The position numbers were made by a program, and so were the translations under genes. From Ruegeria sediminis (GTDB taxonomy: Bacteria; Pseudomonadota; Alphaproteobacteria; Rhodobacterales; Rhodobacteraceae): a stretch of 64,000 nt of DNA. The notes under the pieces are model-generated. The model made no database searches. It was not told where the DNA came from and saw only the letters and a list, made by a program, of their open reading frames with translations. This document shows positions 62,486 to 64,000 of this stretch, piece by piece. How positions within the stretch are numbered: position 1 is the first letter of the stretch; each line of letters starts with the position of its first letter. The stretch is taken from assembly GCF_005938215.1 (NCBI RefSeq), contig NZ_VCPD01000002.1:310001-374000 (forward strand), in the 5' to 3' direction.

Positions 62486-62764
62486 TTAAGGTTGTCGATA
62501 TTTTTTCAACCACGTCACCTTCAGCGCGTTTTCTCCGTGATCGACAACGGCCGATGCCCAGGCGTTGAACTCTTCATCGCTGAGGCCATACCTTTGCTTG
62601 GCTTCGGACAACGTCAGCAATCCGTAAAGCACTCCCTTGACCACAGCCGCCTTTCTGGACGCAACCCACCGTTGTGTACCTTCAGGGGGCAGATCTGCGC
62701 GCGACAGGATGGAACCGTCCGGAAGTGTGACCGACCGCGGGCCATCAACCTTGTGCAAATACAT
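62486..62764 (-). CDS. sciP: DUF1153 protein, SciP-type CtrA inhibitor
   Basis: 92 residues. DUF1153 helix-turn-helix: TQRWVASRKAAVVKGV, LTLSEAKQRYGLSDEEFNAW. The Caulobacter member SciP binds CtrA/DNA and blocks CtrA-activated transcription in G1 cells. Here it lies 96 bases upstream of ctrA, same strand. Divergent from mnmA. Identification by domain and position. Confidence 0.88.
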   Translation of the reverse strand: MYLHKVDGPRSVTLPDGSILSRADLPPEGTQRWVASRKAAVVKGVLYGLLTLSEAKQRYGLSDEEFNAWASAVVDHGENALKVTWLKKYRQP

Positions 62765-62897
62765 CTCCCGCTCCTCATTTTACGCTTCTGCACGCTGGTC
62801 GCCCGCATCTTAAGGCGGGGTGAAACCGCCCCTTGAGAGTGTCTAGGATTTTCCTATATTCTGCCGGTCTTCGTTAACCCGGACAGGATCCGCACAA

Positions 62898-64000
62898 ATG
62901 GCCCTCGATACCGAGACACCGCTGAACTCGCTCGGCTTCGCCAAACCGCCCTCGGAAACGCGGGTGGTCGTCGCCATGTCCGGCGGCGTGGACAGTTCCG
63001 TCGTCGCCGCCTACCTGGCCGATCAGGGTTACGACGTGGTGGGCGTCACCCTGCAGCTTTACGACCACGGCGCGGCATTGGCCAAGAAGGGCGCCTGCTG
63101 CGCCGGGATCGATATCCATGACGCGCGTCGCGTGGCCGAAGAGCGGGGCTTTCCCCACTATGTCCTGGACTACGAGAACATCTTCAAGGACGCGGTGATC
63201 GACGAGTTCGCCGACAGCTATCTGGCCGGCGCCACACCGGTTCCCTGCATCCGCTGCAACGAGCGGGTCAAGTTCAAGGACCTGCTGGGGACCGCCAAGG
63301 ATCTCGAGGCGGACTGCATGGCGACCGGACATTACATCCAGCGCAAGCTGGGGCCGAACGGGCCAGAGTTGCACTGCGCCGAAGACGCCAACCGCGACCA
63401 GTCCTATTTCCTGTTTTCGACCACGCCAGAGCAACTGGACTACCTGCGTTTTCCGCTGGGCCACCTGCCTTCGAAGGGCGCGACCCGCGTGTTGGCGGCG
63501 CAATACGGGCTTGCCGTGGCGGACAAGCCGGACAGTCAGGACATCTGCTTTGTACCAAATGGCAATTATGCCAGCGTGATCGAGAAACTGCGCCCCGGCG
63601 CTGCGGAGCCGGGCGAGATCGTTCATGCGGATGGCCGTGTTCTGGGCGCGCATGACGGCGTGATCCACTACACGATCGGCCAGCGCCGGGGCCTGGGCAT
63701 AGGCGGTCTCAGCGAACCGCTCTACGTGGTCAAGCTGGACGTTGACCGCCAGCAGGTCGTGGTCGGCCCCAAGGAGATGCTGGCCACCCGCACCGTGCCC
63801 GTGCGCGAGATCAACTGGCTTGGTGACGAACCGTTCACAAGCCGGCCGGAATGGCACCTTTCTGTCAAGGTCCGTTCGACCCGCCCGCCGCGCGAAGCAG
63901 TTGTCCGCCCCCTGTCGGACACCACGGCCGAAGTCGAGTTGCTGACACCGGAAGAAGGGGTTTCGCCGGGACAGGCTTGCGTATTCTACGAAACCGGCGG
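62898..64000 (+). CDS. mnmA: tRNA 2-thiouridylase MnmA, 3' end cut by window
   Basis: 367 residues visible; forms s2U34 in tRNA-Glu, -Lys and -Gln. PP-loop [11 protein letters not shown] (near 28-38), CIRCN with an active-site cysteine, [20 protein letters not shown], and a C-terminal barrel that runs off the window. The start is [10 protein letters not shown]. Stop codon not seen. Confidence 0.96.
   Translation, partial: MALDTETPLNSLGFAKPPSETRVVVAMSGGVDSSVVAAYLADQGYDVVGVTLQLYDHGAALAKKGACCAGIDIHDARRVAEERGFPHYVLDYENIFKDAVIDEFADSYLAGATPVPCIRCNERVKFKDLLGTAKDLEADCMATGHYIQRKLGPNGPELHCAEDANRDQSYFLFSTTPEQLDYLRFPLGHLPSKGATRVLAAQYGLAVADKPDSQDICFVPNGNYASVIEKLRPGAAEPGEIVHADGRVLGAHDGVIHYTIGQRRGLGIGGLSEPLYVVKLDVDRQQVVVGPKEMLATRTVPVREINWLGDEPFTSRPEWHLSVKVRSTRPPREAVVRPLSDTTAEVELLTPEEGVSPGQACVFYETG

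Overview
The window is a contiguous piece of a GC-rich alphaproteobacterial chromosome, most likely from the Roseobacter/Rhodobacter group (Rhodobacteraceae). The main reasons are ctrA next to a sciP-type (DUF1153) gene, the trpE-yibQ-trpGDC order, alphaproteobacterial SOS boxes (GAAC-N7-GAAC), a B12-dependent ribonucleotide reductase, a DUF1127 gene, a Hint-domain protein, and an MttB-type methyltransferase with a separate corrinoid protein. Most of it is core genome. I see no phage, insertion sequence, CRISPR array or integrase. The first gene (aminotransferase) and the last gene (mnmA) are cut by the window edges.

Layout. 1-2.9 kb: truncated aminotransferase, MttB-family methyltransferase, small EF-hand protein. 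2.9-7.9 kb: minus-strand nrdJ with a small co-transcribed gene, then a hairpin-rich stretch ending in a clear minus-strand terminator (candidate structured RNA). 7.9-13 kb: lipoprotein, tRNA-Pro, DUF192 protein, double cold-shock protein, pdxH, fabI, gpt, aminotransferase. 13-23 kb: ppiD-like and trpE, then an opposed yibQ-like gene, then tightly overlapping trpG-trpD-trpC-moaC-moeA and lexA with its own SOS box. 23-29 kb: comEC, gltX, gltA and a radical SAM gene with an SOS box inside its promoter. 29-32 kb: corrinoid protein, Hint protein, DUF1638 protein. 32-36 kb: sufE, lipoprotein, rnd, purN-purM, CAU tRNA.

36-41 kb: a broken membrane-protein gene (one frameshift, one amber stop), a sensor kinase without an adjacent regulator, a metallo-beta-lactamase-fold hydrolase, tRNA-Asn, a membrane-anchored coiled-coil protein and an MDR oxidoreductase. 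41-48 kb: a LivHMGF/LivK-type ABC importer with an acyl-CoA ligase inside the operon. 48-52 kb: rplM-rpsI, a MocR regulator divergent from a DUF1127 gene, a thioesterase and an enoyl-CoA hydratase. 52-57 kb: trmFO, a methyltransferase, gluQ, hisI, an Fe-S scaffold-like gene, marC and a 40-residue protein gene missed by length cut-offs. 57-64 kb: ligA-recG, ctrA, sciP, mnmA.

How the genes work together: the window links B12 chemistry (NrdJ; MttB, corrinoid protein and DUF1638 protein, split over 30 kb), DNA damage response (lexA, the SOS-box radical SAM gene, ligA-recG), tRNA modification (trmFO, gluQ, mnmA) and cell-cycle control (ctrA/sciP). I did not find an unmistakably new multi-gene system. 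The strongest leads are the SOS-box radical SAM promoter, the candidate structured RNA downstream of nrdJ, the decayed membrane gene, the mocR/DUF1127 operator region and the 40-residue gene.
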